Positions 49,201 through 56,609 of a stretch of DNA of 64,000 bases are shown here, in pieces (position 1 is the stretch's first letter; each line of letters begins with the position of its first letter). The notes under the pieces are model-generated. The model saw only the letters and a list, made by a program, of their open reading frames with translations. It was not told the origin of the DNA and did no database searches. Source of the DNA: Bombyx mori (Eukaryota > Arthropoda > Insecta > Lepidoptera > Bombycidae); the NCBI RefSeq assembly GCF_030269925.1, contig NC_085110.1, positions 2,356,001 through 2,420,000 of the forward strand, read 5' to 3'. The translations under genes and the position numbers were made by a program.

Positions 49201-52200
49201 GCACGTCAAGCACGAATATCTATCGAATTCGTAATGTAAATGTATCGAGTTCTCGATACGAAAACGGATCATTACATTTGACGGTAGTACTCGATAGCGA
49301 GCTTTCGAGATTTACGTTACAAAATGCAAATGTAGGCAAGCGTTTCAACGATACCTAAACCTAAGCCTGCTCTTAGCCTTAGAGCTGAAGGAGTCTAGTG
49401 CAAGAATTATTGGACCTGATGAATCCGTAAGGACGTGAGATCATTCTGATATCATGTGCGAATCTGTAACATAATCTCTTTTAATCTAGACTCGGGGTTT
49501 CAGAAAATTAAATCTGTGTAAACTTTCTTTTAAGAATTTTCTTCCGCTTGCCTGAAACATGGTTATTTTGGCCTAGTAGGTGGGTAATGAGTTTTCAGTC
49601 CTCGTATGCGACTATGCCGGGACTGAAGTAATGTATTATGATCGCATATGGGGGATATCGTCCCATTTCAGCCGGGAATCATCATGCCCTTCGATTTAAA
49701 GGGAAAGCGGTTTTAGAATTCAATTGACAATTCGCTCTCATATCTCAGGGTTCTGATGGTGATACCAAGTGAGCAGTGGGCTGCCTCAACCAACTGTGCT
49801 AAAAAGTATACTGTTATAAATTTACAACAGCAATACGATAAATATTGAATAAGTGAAAACACCTAAGCCCCGTCCATTTATACAGTAAATAAAAAAAACT
49901 ATTTTTTTATTATTTCTCCTTGTAGGCAGATGAACATACGACCCATCTGACGGTGAGTGACAGTGACGGTGGCAACCCATAACTGCTGCCTACCGTTACG
50001 TACCACTCCACAAGCCTCGTTTGAAGAAGGACATGTCATAGCGCTCGGGAAACACCGCTTAAAATTTCTGCCTCCGTGTTTTCATTCAATATTGATTACT
50101 GATTTCAAGTCTAACTTAATATGGAGTTCGTTCGAATTAATTACAAGATTCCACCCGAACGGCTAGCGAATCAATAAAAACGTATTAAAAATGAAACGTT
50201 TCGAATTAAATTATTTATTGTTAGGTAAATTACGGTATGTGTGGGATCGATATACGGATAAGTCGGCACGTTCTAACGACTAGTTACACACATGTTAACG
50301 GGAAGATATTATATAAGTAGAAGTTTGAATATTGTGCGCAACTGTATTTTTGTGTTTAACTTTTCGACCCGATTGTCCCAGAAGATGGTTTTTCGAGTTT
50401 TTGGAAGCGCATATTCGATGCCGCTAAGTGCCATTTTAATATTAGACGTACCCCGCGATTTTACGCGCACACATTTGTAATTCAGAATGTAAAAAATAAA
50501 ATCATTATTTCCTCGCTGTTAAAAAGTCGTCGTTAAAAACAGCGTCCACTTACCATCAAGTGTGCAAAGCGATCATCTGCTTTAAAAAAAAACCCAAATA
50601 CAATTAGTGACAAATTATATGTACATATTTTCGTACTTATTCCTTACTTCCTCTGAAATGGTTTATTTTCATTTTGCTCATGCTAGAATAACTACCCAAT
50701 GAGAAGTAATAATAGTCCAGCTGTTTGCATAGAGTGAGGGGGAGATAGAGAGAGGGAGAGAGTGAGAGAGAGAGAGTATACTTTATTGTACACCAAAAAA
50801 ATAAATAATGCGATACATTAAATATAAAAAAAAGTACAATTGGCAGTCTTATCGTCAAGGCGATTGTACTTTTGTTTATCTTTCTTAAGCGCTTATCGCT
50901 CTTAAGCGATTTCCTCCGGACAACTATCAAGTATCTAGTTCCATATGCATGCTCTAATTCAAAATGCCGCTTGGTCCATACCTCGTCTGGCCTTTCCGAG
51001 ACATTAAGTCTCGACTTAATGTACTCGACTCGAAGTAAGTAAAGACTCGATCTATTCCATCATCTCCGCCCAGTCTTCTTGTTCTAAGCGAGTTGTTTAT
51101 TTCCAGCATTCCTGCTCTGCGGCAGGCCGCTGATAGCCGTGAACGTGATGTGCAGAGATCGGCTCAGCGCCGCAGACTGCGACCGGCTGGCGACCGTGGC
51201 GGCTCTAGCGGAATCCACAAAACTGAACGTGGTATTCATGGGCGAATTCCGAAACAAAGAAAACGTTCTCCGTGAGTATCAAATTCTAAGGAATGTGGTA
51301 CCTTATCTTCTTTTATTCCCACCGAATCCGGTCGCAGTTGTTAACACTAAACATATCATGGCGGGTCGAATGACCAATTTTGAATTTTGCATTGAAAATT
51401 CACATATCATCTTATGGCTTTTTCACGTTTGACTCCATGATTTTTCTTACCAATTAATCTACAGCAATTATATTTTTATTTTTATTTCTTTATATTGAGT
51501 AATACTTGTCGTGTACCGTTTTCTATCCGCTATGGACTAGAAATATGTACCAGTAAGTGTTGGTATGATTAGTGTTAAACTAGCTAGAACCATAGAAAAA
51601 AAAACCTAATGTTTACAGATGAACTACAAGCTCCCAGAATGAGCTCTCATACTCTTATAAATGTATGCGTTAAGATATTATGTCGTTTTTTGTTTAGAGG
51701 ACAGGATAGACAGCGGCCGGGCTGTGCCACCTGGCATCGCTATAAACTTAGACTGACTAATAGGTAGTGGTAGGACGTCTTGTGAGTCCGGGTAGGGTAG
51801 GCACCACCGCCCTGCCTATTTCTGCCGCGAAGCAGTAATGCGTTTCGGTTTGTAGGGCGGGGCAGCCGTTGTAACTATACTGAGACCTTAGAACTCATAT
51901 CTCAAGGTGGGTGGCGGCACTTAACATCAGGTGCACCGCGAGCTCGTCCACGCATCTATGAAATAAAATAAAATAGAATGCGGCAAACGCAAAAACTACC
52001 CTCGCCGATCACAAAATAGCGCGCTAAAACTGCTTATGCTGCGAATTTTTCATTAATACTTACGATCCAAGGTGTACCAAGTATTTTTTAAATCAATTAT
52101 GTGTAATTCTAAAACAATATTAACAATTCAGAATTAACTAAATGATTTACTAAAAAAAAACAAGACCATTAGTCATTTTTCTTTATAATTATATATAAAT

Positions 52201-53388
52201 ATAACGATAAACATATATTTAACATTGTATTGTTTGGAACTGGGGTGTATGTAATTATTAAATAAAATTGGTAAATATTTCTGTATCAAACCACGTGGCA
52301 AAAAAGCATTCAATATTAGCCTCATAAATGTGCCCCTAAATGTTAAACTCTTCTGATTTTCTTTTAAATTGGTCAAACCGGTATCTATATTTCACATAGT
52401 GATGGGTCCGCCAACTAGAAGAAAATAAAATAAATCATATCATAATTACAATAGGATTAATTGTGAGTAATTTAATACACGCTATCGTTCAATGGTCATG
52501 TGTCATTGACACATTTCGTAAGGATTATTAAGATTAGACGTTGTCACAAGATTATATTTCGACGCTACGGAATATGTACCGGCTTTGTGTTTGCTGTAAA
52601 TAAAGTACTCGTGTTAAAGTGCGCTAATTCTGTTCTAGTTAAAGAGCTCTTGATCAATATTTGTTCAGTACACGACAATATTAAAGAAGTTATGTTTAAA
52701 AATACGCTAAAGTTTTGCATTAGTAGAAGCCACCCAATATTCAGTTATTAGTCCGTCCAATCGAATTAATATAACAATATCGTTGTAGCGTATAGAGACG
52801 AAATTTGAAATTCGTTTTAAAATAGATATATTTTCGCTTTTAACGGTATAGTACAAAATAGATATTAACTTAATAATTTATTTTGTTAGCCTTTGAAAGA
52901 GTTGAAATTTGTAATAAGTTCAAAAACCTGTATTACTGATTTCCAGGCTCCCTCCTTCTCAAGATAGATTTGGTTATGTCGTGAACAGATATAATTTTAT
53001 TTTTATAATTAATTAGTCATCTTTTAAACTGATAATCAATTGGAAATGGATGTAGGATGGCCGCGTATATCTTTGTAACAAACCGATTTAATTTTACAAT
53101 TATCGCTTACAAATGCTTAGTGAAATTATATAATAAGAACAATTTATTTCAGAATTGAAATCGTATCAATCGATCCTTGACGAAGACTTGCCGACGACCG
53201 TGGACGCGAACGCGCTCGGCCAAAGTTTTATTTTATGTCCTGGCAACATTGAAACGAGCGGCTTCAACGGCCACTCGGGAGCCGTCAAAACTGGGTTGTG
53301 CCATCTGGCAATACCGCGAGGCTGGTCGTGGGGCGGGCCCGCGTCGCCCTTCTGTCCCATCTGGGCCGAACTCAAAGTTCCAGATTGA
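26752..53388 (+). CDS. EEPD1: EEPD1-type protein: two HhH motifs plus EEP-fold domain (complete, 6 exons)
   Basis: Join of 26752-27028, 27838-28504, 29635-29784, 33572-33732, 51107-51271 and 53153-53388; 551 aa, close to the ~569 aa of vertebrate EEPD1. An N-myristoylation-type start (MGQSPS) is followed by basic residues, helix-hairpin-helix motifs at ~49-105 (NINAATEEQLMTLPGV) and ~138-195 (LQCVPGLNQEIAANIVDYR), a Ser-rich linker, then an endonuclease/exonuclease/phosphatase-like domain from ~281 (CRLASWNLH). Vertebrate EEPD1 acts in repair of stalled replication forks. Here the metal/catalytic positions are eroded: Asp323 for Glu, Met433 for the VNxH His, GEFR for GDFN, and SPFCP for S(D/E)HxP; only Asn289 is typical. 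Orthology is firm; nuclease activity is doubtful. Intron 4 is 17.4 kb. Confidence 0.93.
27838..28504 (+). CDS. EEPD1: EEPD1-type exon 2
   Basis: Longest exon, 667 bp. It completes the first HhH (GIGADKLELLRPEI), holds the second (CVPGLNQEIAANIV, GPFKSLDDLIKVRGM), a low-conservation Ser/Asn-rich linker, and opens the EEP domain with RLASWNLHQLSIDKISNPGV, whose Asn is the first active-site residue of the superfamily. The acceptor TTTGTAG ends at 27837 and the donor GTAAGT starts at 28505. Confidence 0.95.
29318..29560 (-). other. Antisense open frame in EEPD1-type intron 2
   Basis: About 80 codons open on the minus strand (NSIACACLYTGFVSLPYFGL ... HSLQC then stop), hydrophobic and of protein-like composition. 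No family recognised and no clear start. It could be a decayed retroposed or transposon coding fragment, or chance. Confidence 0.25.
29635..29784 (+). CDS. EEPD1: EEPD1-type exon 3
   Basis: Encodes LSLIAIQDILNEAALKVICDEL and a Trp/Lys-rich stretch. IAIQDIL aligns with the family's LLAVQELL, whose Glu coordinates metal; here it is Asp. The acceptor CAACAG ends at 29634 and the donor GTGAGG starts at 29785, splitting a Ser codon. Confidence 0.92.
29785..30391. other. EEPD1-type intron 3, proximal part
   Basis: AT-rich intron with no recognised element. Confidence 0.4.
30392..30556 (+). repeat. SINE-A fragment (head and proximal body)
   Basis: GGCCTAAGAGATAAGACGTC, then GTAATTACTGGTGGTAGGAC through GCAGTAATGCGTTTCG. 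The distal half is missing. Confidence 0.7.
31083..31425 (+). repeat. Bm1-like retroposon, nearly full length
   Basis: From TGTGTACACCTGGCTGTATA through ACGGATCTTCCCGATCCATT, CCACTGAGTTTCTCGCCGGA and CGAAGCACTGCTCTTACTAG to a poly-A tail after GCAGGTAGG. The longest copy of this family here. Confidence 0.8.
31732..32085 (-). repeat. SINE-A copy
   Basis: T run at the left (the tail), body inverted (CCACCTGGTGTTCAGTGG, CCTACCACCAGTGATTACGC), middle region to about 32085; the tRNA-like head is lost. Confidence 0.8.
32353..32779 (+). mobile_element. Helitron-like element, family H3
   Basis: Starts A|TCTACTTAAATATTCTAAAG, continues GCTGAAGAGTTTGTTTGTTT, and ends GGCAAAAG CTAG|T preceded by a GC-rich CGCGGCCGAAGTCGCGGGC hairpin. 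An inverse copy is at 35908-36224. Confidence 0.6.
32880..33073 (+). repeat. SINE-A fragment
   Basis: GAAGCCGTAATGCGTTTCGG to CACCCATATAAGCAATAAAA, with a short internal duplication (TTAGAACATAGAACTTAGAA). Confidence 0.75.
33111..33578 (-). pseudogene. LINE endonuclease-domain remnant (RTE-like)
   Basis: A 155-codon minus-strand frame with HWISPDGNQNYDYIGD, resembling the TW(I/T)SPDG..(N)(Q/E)IDYI motif near the end of the apurinic-type endonuclease of RTE-clade LINEs. The rest is diverged. It abuts and slightly overlaps EEPD1-type exon 4 in antisense, so the frame is partly accidental. Not a host gene. Confidence 0.4.
33572..33732 (+). CDS. EEPD1: EEPD1-type exon 4
   Basis: Encodes QQLGFVYDSSLKGVTVEDIE, the counterpart of the GYAGFLWD segment of vertebrate EEPD1, then a diverged acidic/Leu-rich stretch. 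The acceptor ATTTCAG ends at 33571; the donor G|GTGAGT is at 33733. A LINE remnant abuts it upstream, and a retroposon tail in reverse orientation (a T run) begins a few bases after the donor. Confidence 0.88.
33738..33905 (-). repeat. EEPD1: Retroposon tail, family C, at a splice donor
   Basis: Begins with a T run (the tail) right after the exon 4 donor at 33733 and continues TTTGTAGGCAGACGAG ... ACACCGTGGAGGGGAG. In the sense direction the T run plus TTTGTAG resembles a 3' splice site. Confidence 0.75.
34053..34172 (+). repeat. Retroposon tail, family C
   Basis: GGTAGGCAGCGGCTTGGCTC to TGCCTACAAGGGCAATAAAA, opposite in orientation to the copy 150 bp upstream. Confidence 0.75.
34173..35504. 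other. EEPD1-type intron 4, no feature recognised
   Basis: Mixed AT-rich DNA without recognised repeats. The minus frame 35261-35073 has no family signature. Confidence 0.4.
35507..35850 (-). repeat. Bm1-like retroposon with LINE-like upstream part
   Basis: The inverted Bm1-like core (CTACCACCAG, CCAGCGAGAAACTCAGTGGG) is preceded, on the minus strand, by a frame with KVLSDPLNPRSMPLGSAS, reminiscent of the LTDPSDPITFALDAFSS end of the jockey-type protein at 47768. This suggests a LINE C-terminus carrying the Bm1-like tail. Confidence 0.55.
35908..36224 (-). mobile_element. Helitron-like element, family H3
   Basis: Inverse of 32353-32779: the right end TTATAATATTATTATAGA is the 5' terminus (A|TCTATAATAATATTATAA); the left end is AGCTTTTGCC with CTAC in place of CTAG. 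Confidence 0.5.
36811..37025 (+). repeat. tRNA-derived SINE
   Basis: Box A-like GGTGGTGCAGTGGTTTGCGG and box B-like GAGTTCGATTCC at tRNA spacing, followed by GTCTGGGTGTTTAC and a tRNA-unrelated body to about 37025. A related inverted copy is at 49086-49200. Confidence 0.65.
37447..37752 (-). pseudogene. LINE reverse-transcriptase C-terminus (RTE-like)
   Basis: The minus strand encodes SGRLAWYGHVMRREKMHVTR and GRGGRGRPKKTWMECVKDD, the typical C-terminal block of RTE-type LINE proteins, followed by the 3' UTR with CCCACCTAGTGGGATAAGG. Confidence 0.75.
37790..38082 (+). pseudogene. Second LINE C-terminus, opposite orientation
   Basis: The plus strand encodes ARLGWYGHVMRRSENEVGKR and GYRGRGRPKKK, then a stop in place of Trp, MDCVIDDM, and ends in (ATG)n. 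It is related to 37447-37752 but not identical, so the two were separate insertions. Confidence 0.75.
38165..38355 (-). repeat. Jockey-type LINE 3' tail
   Basis: T run, ATTACTGGTGGCCCGTAGGC, GGGATTTGCTAACAGCTGCC and CTACCGGATCGGAATCG, the inverse of the 3' UTR at 48855-49087. Confidence 0.75.
38625..39048 (-). mobile_element. Helitron-like element, family H1
   Basis: Left end A|CTAGAGGTCCCGC with palindrome TCGAAATTCGA; right end CGTATTAATATATAGA, so on the minus strand it reads TC...CTAG(T). Both termini are intact. Confidence 0.65.
39308..39730. mobile_element. hAT-like miniature element with perfect 8-bp duplication
   Basis: 423 bp from CAGGGACGTCTTAAA to TAAAGACGGCATTG, with TTCGTCAT directly on both sides (39300-39307 and 39731-39738, 8 of 8). 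Imperfect inverted ends. Contains repeated GGGGCCC words and a minus-strand frame that is not a gene. Confidence 0.85.
40695..40772 (-). repeat. tRNA-like SINE head
   Basis: The minus strand reads GCCTCGATTGTCTAGTGAAT ... box B-like GGGTTCGAATT, with tRNA-like spacing. Arms do not pair well enough for a tRNA gene; probably a SINE remnant. Confidence 0.35.
41593..41968 (+). mobile_element. Helitron-like element, family H1 (both ends intact)
   Basis: A|TCTATACTACTAATACGTGA to GGTCGAATTTCGACC...GACTAG|T. The 3' palindrome is intact and the CTAG-T junction matches Helitron insertion between A and T. Confidence 0.7.
42406..42462 (-). repeat. Bm1-like tail fragment
   Basis: CCTATGCTGATAGCCTTGAG AGGCTATTTCAGCG, the inverse of the last 50 bases of the family. 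Confidence 0.65.
42811..43013 (-). mobile_element. Helitron-like element, family H2 (both ends intact)
   Basis: On the minus strand A|TCTATACTAATATTATAAAG ... AAGCGAGGGCGGGTCG CTAG|T. Includes a 19-base A run at 42861-42879 and (CAAA)n. Confidence 0.65.
43370..43690 (-). repeat. Retroposon tail, family C (longest copy)
   Basis: T run, CCCTTGTAGGCAGACGAG, GGGGCAGAGCCAAGCCGCTG, GTCGATGAACGCAGCGGTTC, CTCTGCTCCAATGGCGGGAG. Followed directly by a SINE-A in the same orientation. Confidence 0.8.
43697..43946 (-). repeat. SINE-A copy
   Basis: TTATTGCTTAGATG to GAGGTCCTACCACCAG. It ends at a short tandem array. Confidence 0.8.
43936..44003. repeat. Short tandem array, ~24-27 bp unit
   Basis: CCAGTAACCAGTAAAAGTCAC is repeated about three times, apparently grown from the CCACCAGTAA end of the adjacent SINE-A. 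Confidence 0.75.
44178..44355 (+). repeat. Diverged SINE-A fragment
   Basis: GTTTGAAGAGTGGGCCAGCC to CCGTCTAAGCAATAAAAAAA, more decayed than the other copies. Confidence 0.65.
44685..44953 (-). mobile_element. Helitron-like element, family H4
   Basis: Left CTAGCTGACTCAGCAGAC (3' end, hairpin CTGACTCAG), right TATATATATAGA (5' end TCTATATATA). Interior TCTCGAGTTTTAGCGAGACT is characteristic of this family. Confidence 0.6.
45375..45656 (-). pseudogene. LINE C-terminus (RTE-like, second type)
   Basis: Minus strand: LTRKWHWIGHTLRKPDTHLS, GKRKRGRPRTTWRRSLEQEL, TAQDRYKWKNLIRALHPSRG, the C-terminal block of a LINE endonuclease-reverse transcriptase, with a (GAT)n tail at 45372-45386. A different lineage from 37447. 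Confidence 0.8.
45797..45890 (+). repeat. Bm1-like fragment, internally deleted
   Basis: ATTATGGATCCTCCCGATCC joined to GCTCTTGCTAGGGCCAGTGC; the core between is missing. Confidence 0.6.
46187..46221. repeat. (TG)n(AG)n microsatellite
   Basis: About 10 TG units followed by 6 AG units. Confidence 0.9.
46489..46866. repeat. ~355-bp repeat, copy 2 of a near-identical pair
   Basis: Same orientation as 24679-25036; one substitution was found by eye (ACGACAACACG versus ACGACAAAACG). Outside the block the flanks differ completely, except that both copies follow an A run. Confidence 0.85.
47157..47537 (-). mobile_element. Helitron-like H1 element cut by a LINE tail
   Basis: Normal H1 body to ATTTCATACTCC, then an abrupt T run that begins the inverted jockey-type LINE tail. 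The expected remaining ~45 bp is missing. Confidence 0.6.
47538..48214 (-). pseudogene. Jockey-type LINE 3' end with RT C-terminus
   Basis: The minus-strand frame 48214-47768 (148 aa) encodes VMTYASVVFAHAARTHIDTL, CRLAVGAPWFVRNVDLHDDL and RRRPRHVLTDPSDPITLALD, the C-terminus of a jockey-clade reverse-transcriptase protein, then 3' UTR and poly-A (T run at 47540). 5' truncated, as usual for LINEs. Open and little decayed, so probably young. Confidence 0.88.
48215..48619. other. Spacer between two inverted LINE ends
   Basis: AT-rich, about 400 bp. Includes AAATTAGGATTCCATATTTT and CACCCTAT; origin not recognised. Confidence 0.4.
48620..49087 (+). pseudogene. Second jockey-type LINE 3' end, opposite orientation
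   Basis: 48633-48854 encodes MRHDNRLIVAAADYSPNPDH and RRRPRHGLTDPSDPITFALD, nearly the same as the end of the minus-strand copy, then the 3' UTR (GCTGAGTTTCTCGCCGGATC, CACCAGTAATCTTTCAATCA) and an A tail. Confidence 0.88.
49086..49200 (-). repeat. tRNA-derived SINE fragment
   Basis: Minus strand: GAGCCCGTGACTTTTGCGTC, box B-like GGGTTTGATTCCC and TTGTCTGGGTGTTTT, the last shared with 36811-37025. It abuts the LINE A-tail. Confidence 0.5.
49195..49330 (-). repeat. Repeat family F copy, inverse
   Basis: AAGCACGAATATCTATCGAA, GGATCATTACATTTGACGGT and AGTACTCGATAGCGAGCTTT are the inverse of 17690-17862. Confidence 0.5.
49900..50060 (-). repeat. Retroposon tail, family C
   Basis: CTCCTTGTAGGCAGATGAAC to ACATGTCATAGCGCTCGGGA, with an internal deletion. 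Confidence 0.7.
50735..50935 (-). repeat. LINE 3' tail, family E, with (GA)n
   Basis: (GA)n at 50735-50775, TATACTTTATTGTACACC, then AGTCTTATCGTCAAGGCG. The inverse of 24345-24495. Confidence 0.6.
51107..51271 (+). CDS. EEPD1: EEPD1-type exon 5
   Basis: Encodes FLLCGRPLIAVNVMCRDRLS and STKLNVVFMGEFRNKENVL. The first block aligns with the VNxH motif (His is Met here) and the second with the GDF(N/G) motif (Asp is Glu here). The acceptor TTTCCAG ends at 51106 and the donor GTGAGT starts at 51272. It joins exon 4 in frame across the 17.4-kb intron. Confidence 0.9.
51766..51972 (+). repeat. SINE-A copy, internally deleted
   Basis: GTGGTAGGACGTCTTGTGAG to CGTCCACGCATCTATGAAAT; the segment before the CACTTAACATCAGG block is shortened. 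Confidence 0.75.
51973..53152. other. EEPD1-type intron 5, no feature recognised
   Basis: AT-rich intron. Open frames at 52173-52376 (minus) and 52500-52751 (plus) lack family signatures. Confidence 0.4.
53153..53388 (+). CDS. EEPD1: EEPD1-type exon 6 and stop
   Basis: Encodes the end of the EEP domain, with IPRGWSWGGPASPFCPIWAE, which aligns with the family's WSWGGVASEHCP. The catalytic His is Phe and the acidic residue before it is Pro. TGA is at 53386-53388 and the acceptor TTTCAG ends at 53152. The frame is intact and codon use is GC-rich like exon 5, so this is not a decayed pseudogene. Confidence 0.93.
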
Positions 53389-53655
53389 CGTGGACTTATA
53401 AAGAACAAAACCGAAGATATAGCCGAATTCGTCACCAACTGCAATCTGTACTGGTGGTGTATTTTTGAGATTTGATTCTAAGTGAGGTTAGGCTGTCAAA
53501 TTTTGGCGCCAACCAAGTGTCAAATTGTATCTTTGTACATAATCAAATGGGGCATTTAGATTATAGTATAATAATATATAAAATATTTTGTGTATTTAAT
53601 TGAAAAAAATAATTTCAATATTAGATAGGATTCAATATTTAAATAAATAAAAATG
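53389..53655 (+). other. EEPD1: EEPD1-type 3' UTR with polyadenylation signals
   Basis: AT-rich sequence after the stop with overlapping AATAAA signals at 53642-53647 and 53646-53651, a plausible transcript end. No repeat is recognised inside. Confidence 0.6.
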
Positions 53656-54358
53656 AACAATGATATTTATTGCTATTCTTTTAAATATCATCTTTTTCAA
53701 TAATGTATTCTTATTTATAAGAGGTAAAACGTAATATATGAGAGAAATTATTTACTATAAAATGACCCTAAAGGGTCTGTTTGAATTTGAACTGTGAAAT
53801 ATGCGTTTCATTAACAATGGTCACGTTATGAACTCATTTATGTTATTCATATTGCATTGTAGACTTTTCTAGATCCGCCGAGTCTAGTCCGTTAAAATCG
53901 ATTATATTGCAACCGGAAACTAGATATAATCTGTATTGGGACCGCACAACTCTTCTGTGGTTAACTTACAGTATTTTCTTTTCGGCTAACACTAGGGTTA
54001 GTGACGTCTCGTGTTAAAAATTTTAGGCATCGTATTGTTGAATGTAAAATTAAAAAACTCTAAATTGAAGAAGACGCGGCGCCCAAGATCGACAGCTCAA
54101 CAATGCGGCTGGCTATTGCTTTAAATTTTCATACGGTTCGTAGAACAATAAGAATTTCAATGAGATTCATCAACTTTTCGATTATCACGGACCTTACTTG
54201 TTTTTATGTACAGCCATTTTAAACTACTCCAAATTAAATCGATAATACCTAATGTCGAAAACATAACTGGTTGGCTGAGTTTTTCGGTAAGTCTCGATAA
54301 AATTACGATTTTCTAGGTGATGGTAAATAAATAAAAAATATATATATATATATATATA
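53656..54358. other. Intergenic, no feature recognised except (TA)n
   Basis: AT-rich. (TA)n at 54338-54358 serves as the target of the following pogo-like element. Confidence 0.5.
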
Positions 54359-55031
54359 CAGTCAAACCTGGGTAAGTGAGAACTGGATAAGTGAGAAAAC
54401 TCTATAAGTGAGAGTAATAGCTAGGACCCGTCATTTTAAGCTCCCAAAACCTCTATTAGCGAGAAACAGAAACCTCTGTAAGAGAGAGTCGTTTTTCCCA
54501 AATGGACCTCCGTAAGTGAGACTGCAACTTATCTATACCTCTATAAGCGACAGTCGAGCTTTATTTATTTATATTATTTAGGAGGAACAAATGAAAAAAC
54601 AAATTACAAATTTAACATCTGCTATTTTATGACTCATTCTTAACTTTTGTGGAACTTCCTTCCATTGTTTTTGTATTGTTTTCTTGTCAATATTGAGCCT
54701 ATTCTATTTTGGTAGAACTAAATAACGTTGTTATTTTATCGCATTCTTTTCGAATGGACACGTGTGCCTGTGTACCGTCCTGTTTGTCGGACTTACTGAG
54801 TTTATCGTTAATCAATTGCGAAGGAAAGTTCTGTTCTGCATCATGTCAAAACGGAAAATTAAAGTACTGTCACTAAGTGATAAACTTAAAATAGTGAACG
54901 CGTTTGAATCCGAAAAATCGCGAAATGAAATTCAGGGGGAGAATTAGCGAGAAACTCGGGTTAGTGAGAAACCTCTATAAGCGAGAATGAGATTGTGCTC
55001 CCTTGAACTCTCGCTTATCCAGGTTTGACTG
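54359..55031 (+). mobile_element. Pogo/Tigger-like element with transposase N-terminus left
   Basis: 673 bp from CAGTCAAACCTGGGTAAGTG to the inverse CTTATCCAGGTTTGACTG, TA on both sides. Subterminal copies of CTCTATAAG(T/C)GAGA recur about nine times in all. At 54843 an ATG starts MSKRKIKVLSLSDKLKIVNA, the opening of a pogo/CENP-B-type DNA-binding domain, which stops at ~54947 where the interior is deleted. Confidence 0.85.
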
Positions 55032-55629
55032 TATATATATAAATGAAGTGACGACAATGAACCCGCTATGGAAGTTATCTCAAACGCGTCACTATTAAAG
55101 ATTGGCAAAAAAAGGCATCATTTTGTGGTCTAATTTTACGGCGATAGTCTCACATTATTTTTATCGCGGATGTGGCATCTGTGGTGGCCGGGGACGACTC
55201 TATACGCTGTTACTGTATAAATTACATTTAAAATATCATTCTATAGAATAGTGAAGTAAATTGTTGAATTATTTATAAAATGATTACTTTTCTCTCAACA
55301 AAGAATGTATGTAACTTGAAAAATAAAATATTATGGATTATTATGTATTTAGCTACCATTATTAATAATTATATTCAAAGAACAGCTCACTTTGAAAAAA
55401 CTATTATACAAATCTTATTAATAAATTTGAAAACCAAAATTCAAAATTGTATATTTACTAAGAGAAACTAAATTACTACTTAAAGTAAATATTTTTGTAA
55501 TTATGTAATTGAATGATCTCGTCGAGATATTAATTTATGAATATTTAATTAATCATTAACTTTGACTTGTTTTTTTAAATTATTATTAATCTAAAAATTA
55601 TGGAATAAGGAATATCTGCATTTTATAAC
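55032..55629. other. Intergenic, no feature recognised
   Basis: AT-rich DNA with no supported frame. Confidence 0.4.
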
Positions 55630-56042
55630 CTACCTACTCTTAATATACAAATAATATCCATAGATTATATATAATATTGGGCGGGAAAATATAAAAAGTA
55701 TCGTTGGGCGGTGGGAAATACTCATTCGATTAATGCAAGCAAGTCTTATTTCGTACAGCCTTAAAGTATTACAACTCACAACTTCAGTTCTGTGTGTTTC
55801 TACAGCGCGCGGTCTGGTCTGAAGAATAGACGGACATTTACTATCTGTGATAGTTCGTACACTCACCTGACCCCGCTCTAGAGATCCCTGTGCCATACAA
55901 ACCAGAGACTTAGCTGCACAGATATTGGACACGACCAGGAAACACTGTTCAAATCTGTTCGTTATACGCATACTTGTAGTGGAAATCAAACTCACGACAC
56001 TCGGCCCCAGTAGCGAGGAGCGCTAACTGCGTCACCAGCTAT
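55630..56042 (-). repeat. tRNA-derived SINE-like element
   Basis: Minus strand: AGCTGGTGACGCAGTTAGCG (box A-like) and GAGTTTGATTTCC (box B-like) at tRNA spacing, followed by a body of ~330 bp. A single copy here, so its borders are estimates. The 121-aa frame on it is not a gene. Confidence 0.45.
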
Positions 56043-56609
56043 AAAACATATCGACGGAAGAAAGTGGAATTGTCGTAACTAGAAAAACGTAAATTTACGC
56101 CAGGACCATAAAACTATAAAAAAAATGCATAACTCATATTATATTTATAGAGATAGCAAGTTGAAAAAAAAAACATGAAAATTTTAATCGTAGGAAAATG
56201 AGACAACCCATACGAAGCTTTATTTTATGTATATGTACAAGAATATGTTGTGAAAAAAGTTATTTAACCCAAAATACCAAGTAATGACATTTCCGTTTTC
56301 TCCCGTCGATATGTTGAATAGTCTATTACTTGCTGAGTATCGCCGTACCTTGTGAGATGCGTTGGGACAATAATCATTCAATACGACGGACGGAAAGGCT
56401 CGTGAATACGCACTAACCAAAAATCTGCTCAATTAAATTAAATTATCGTAAAAATCATATTAGCGTTCTTCAAACGAATTTATTATATAATATAGTATAA
56501 ATTATACTATATTTTCCTCATAAAATGTGAGACCAAAATTCGAATGAGCTCGAATGTTGCAGTCAGTCAGAAATGATTTAGTTACAAGTCCCAAATCTGG
56601 TAGTATCGC

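Noticed and set aside
55630..55995. 121-codon minus-strand frame
   Set aside because: It coincides with the body of a tRNA-headed SINE-like element and has no family motif.
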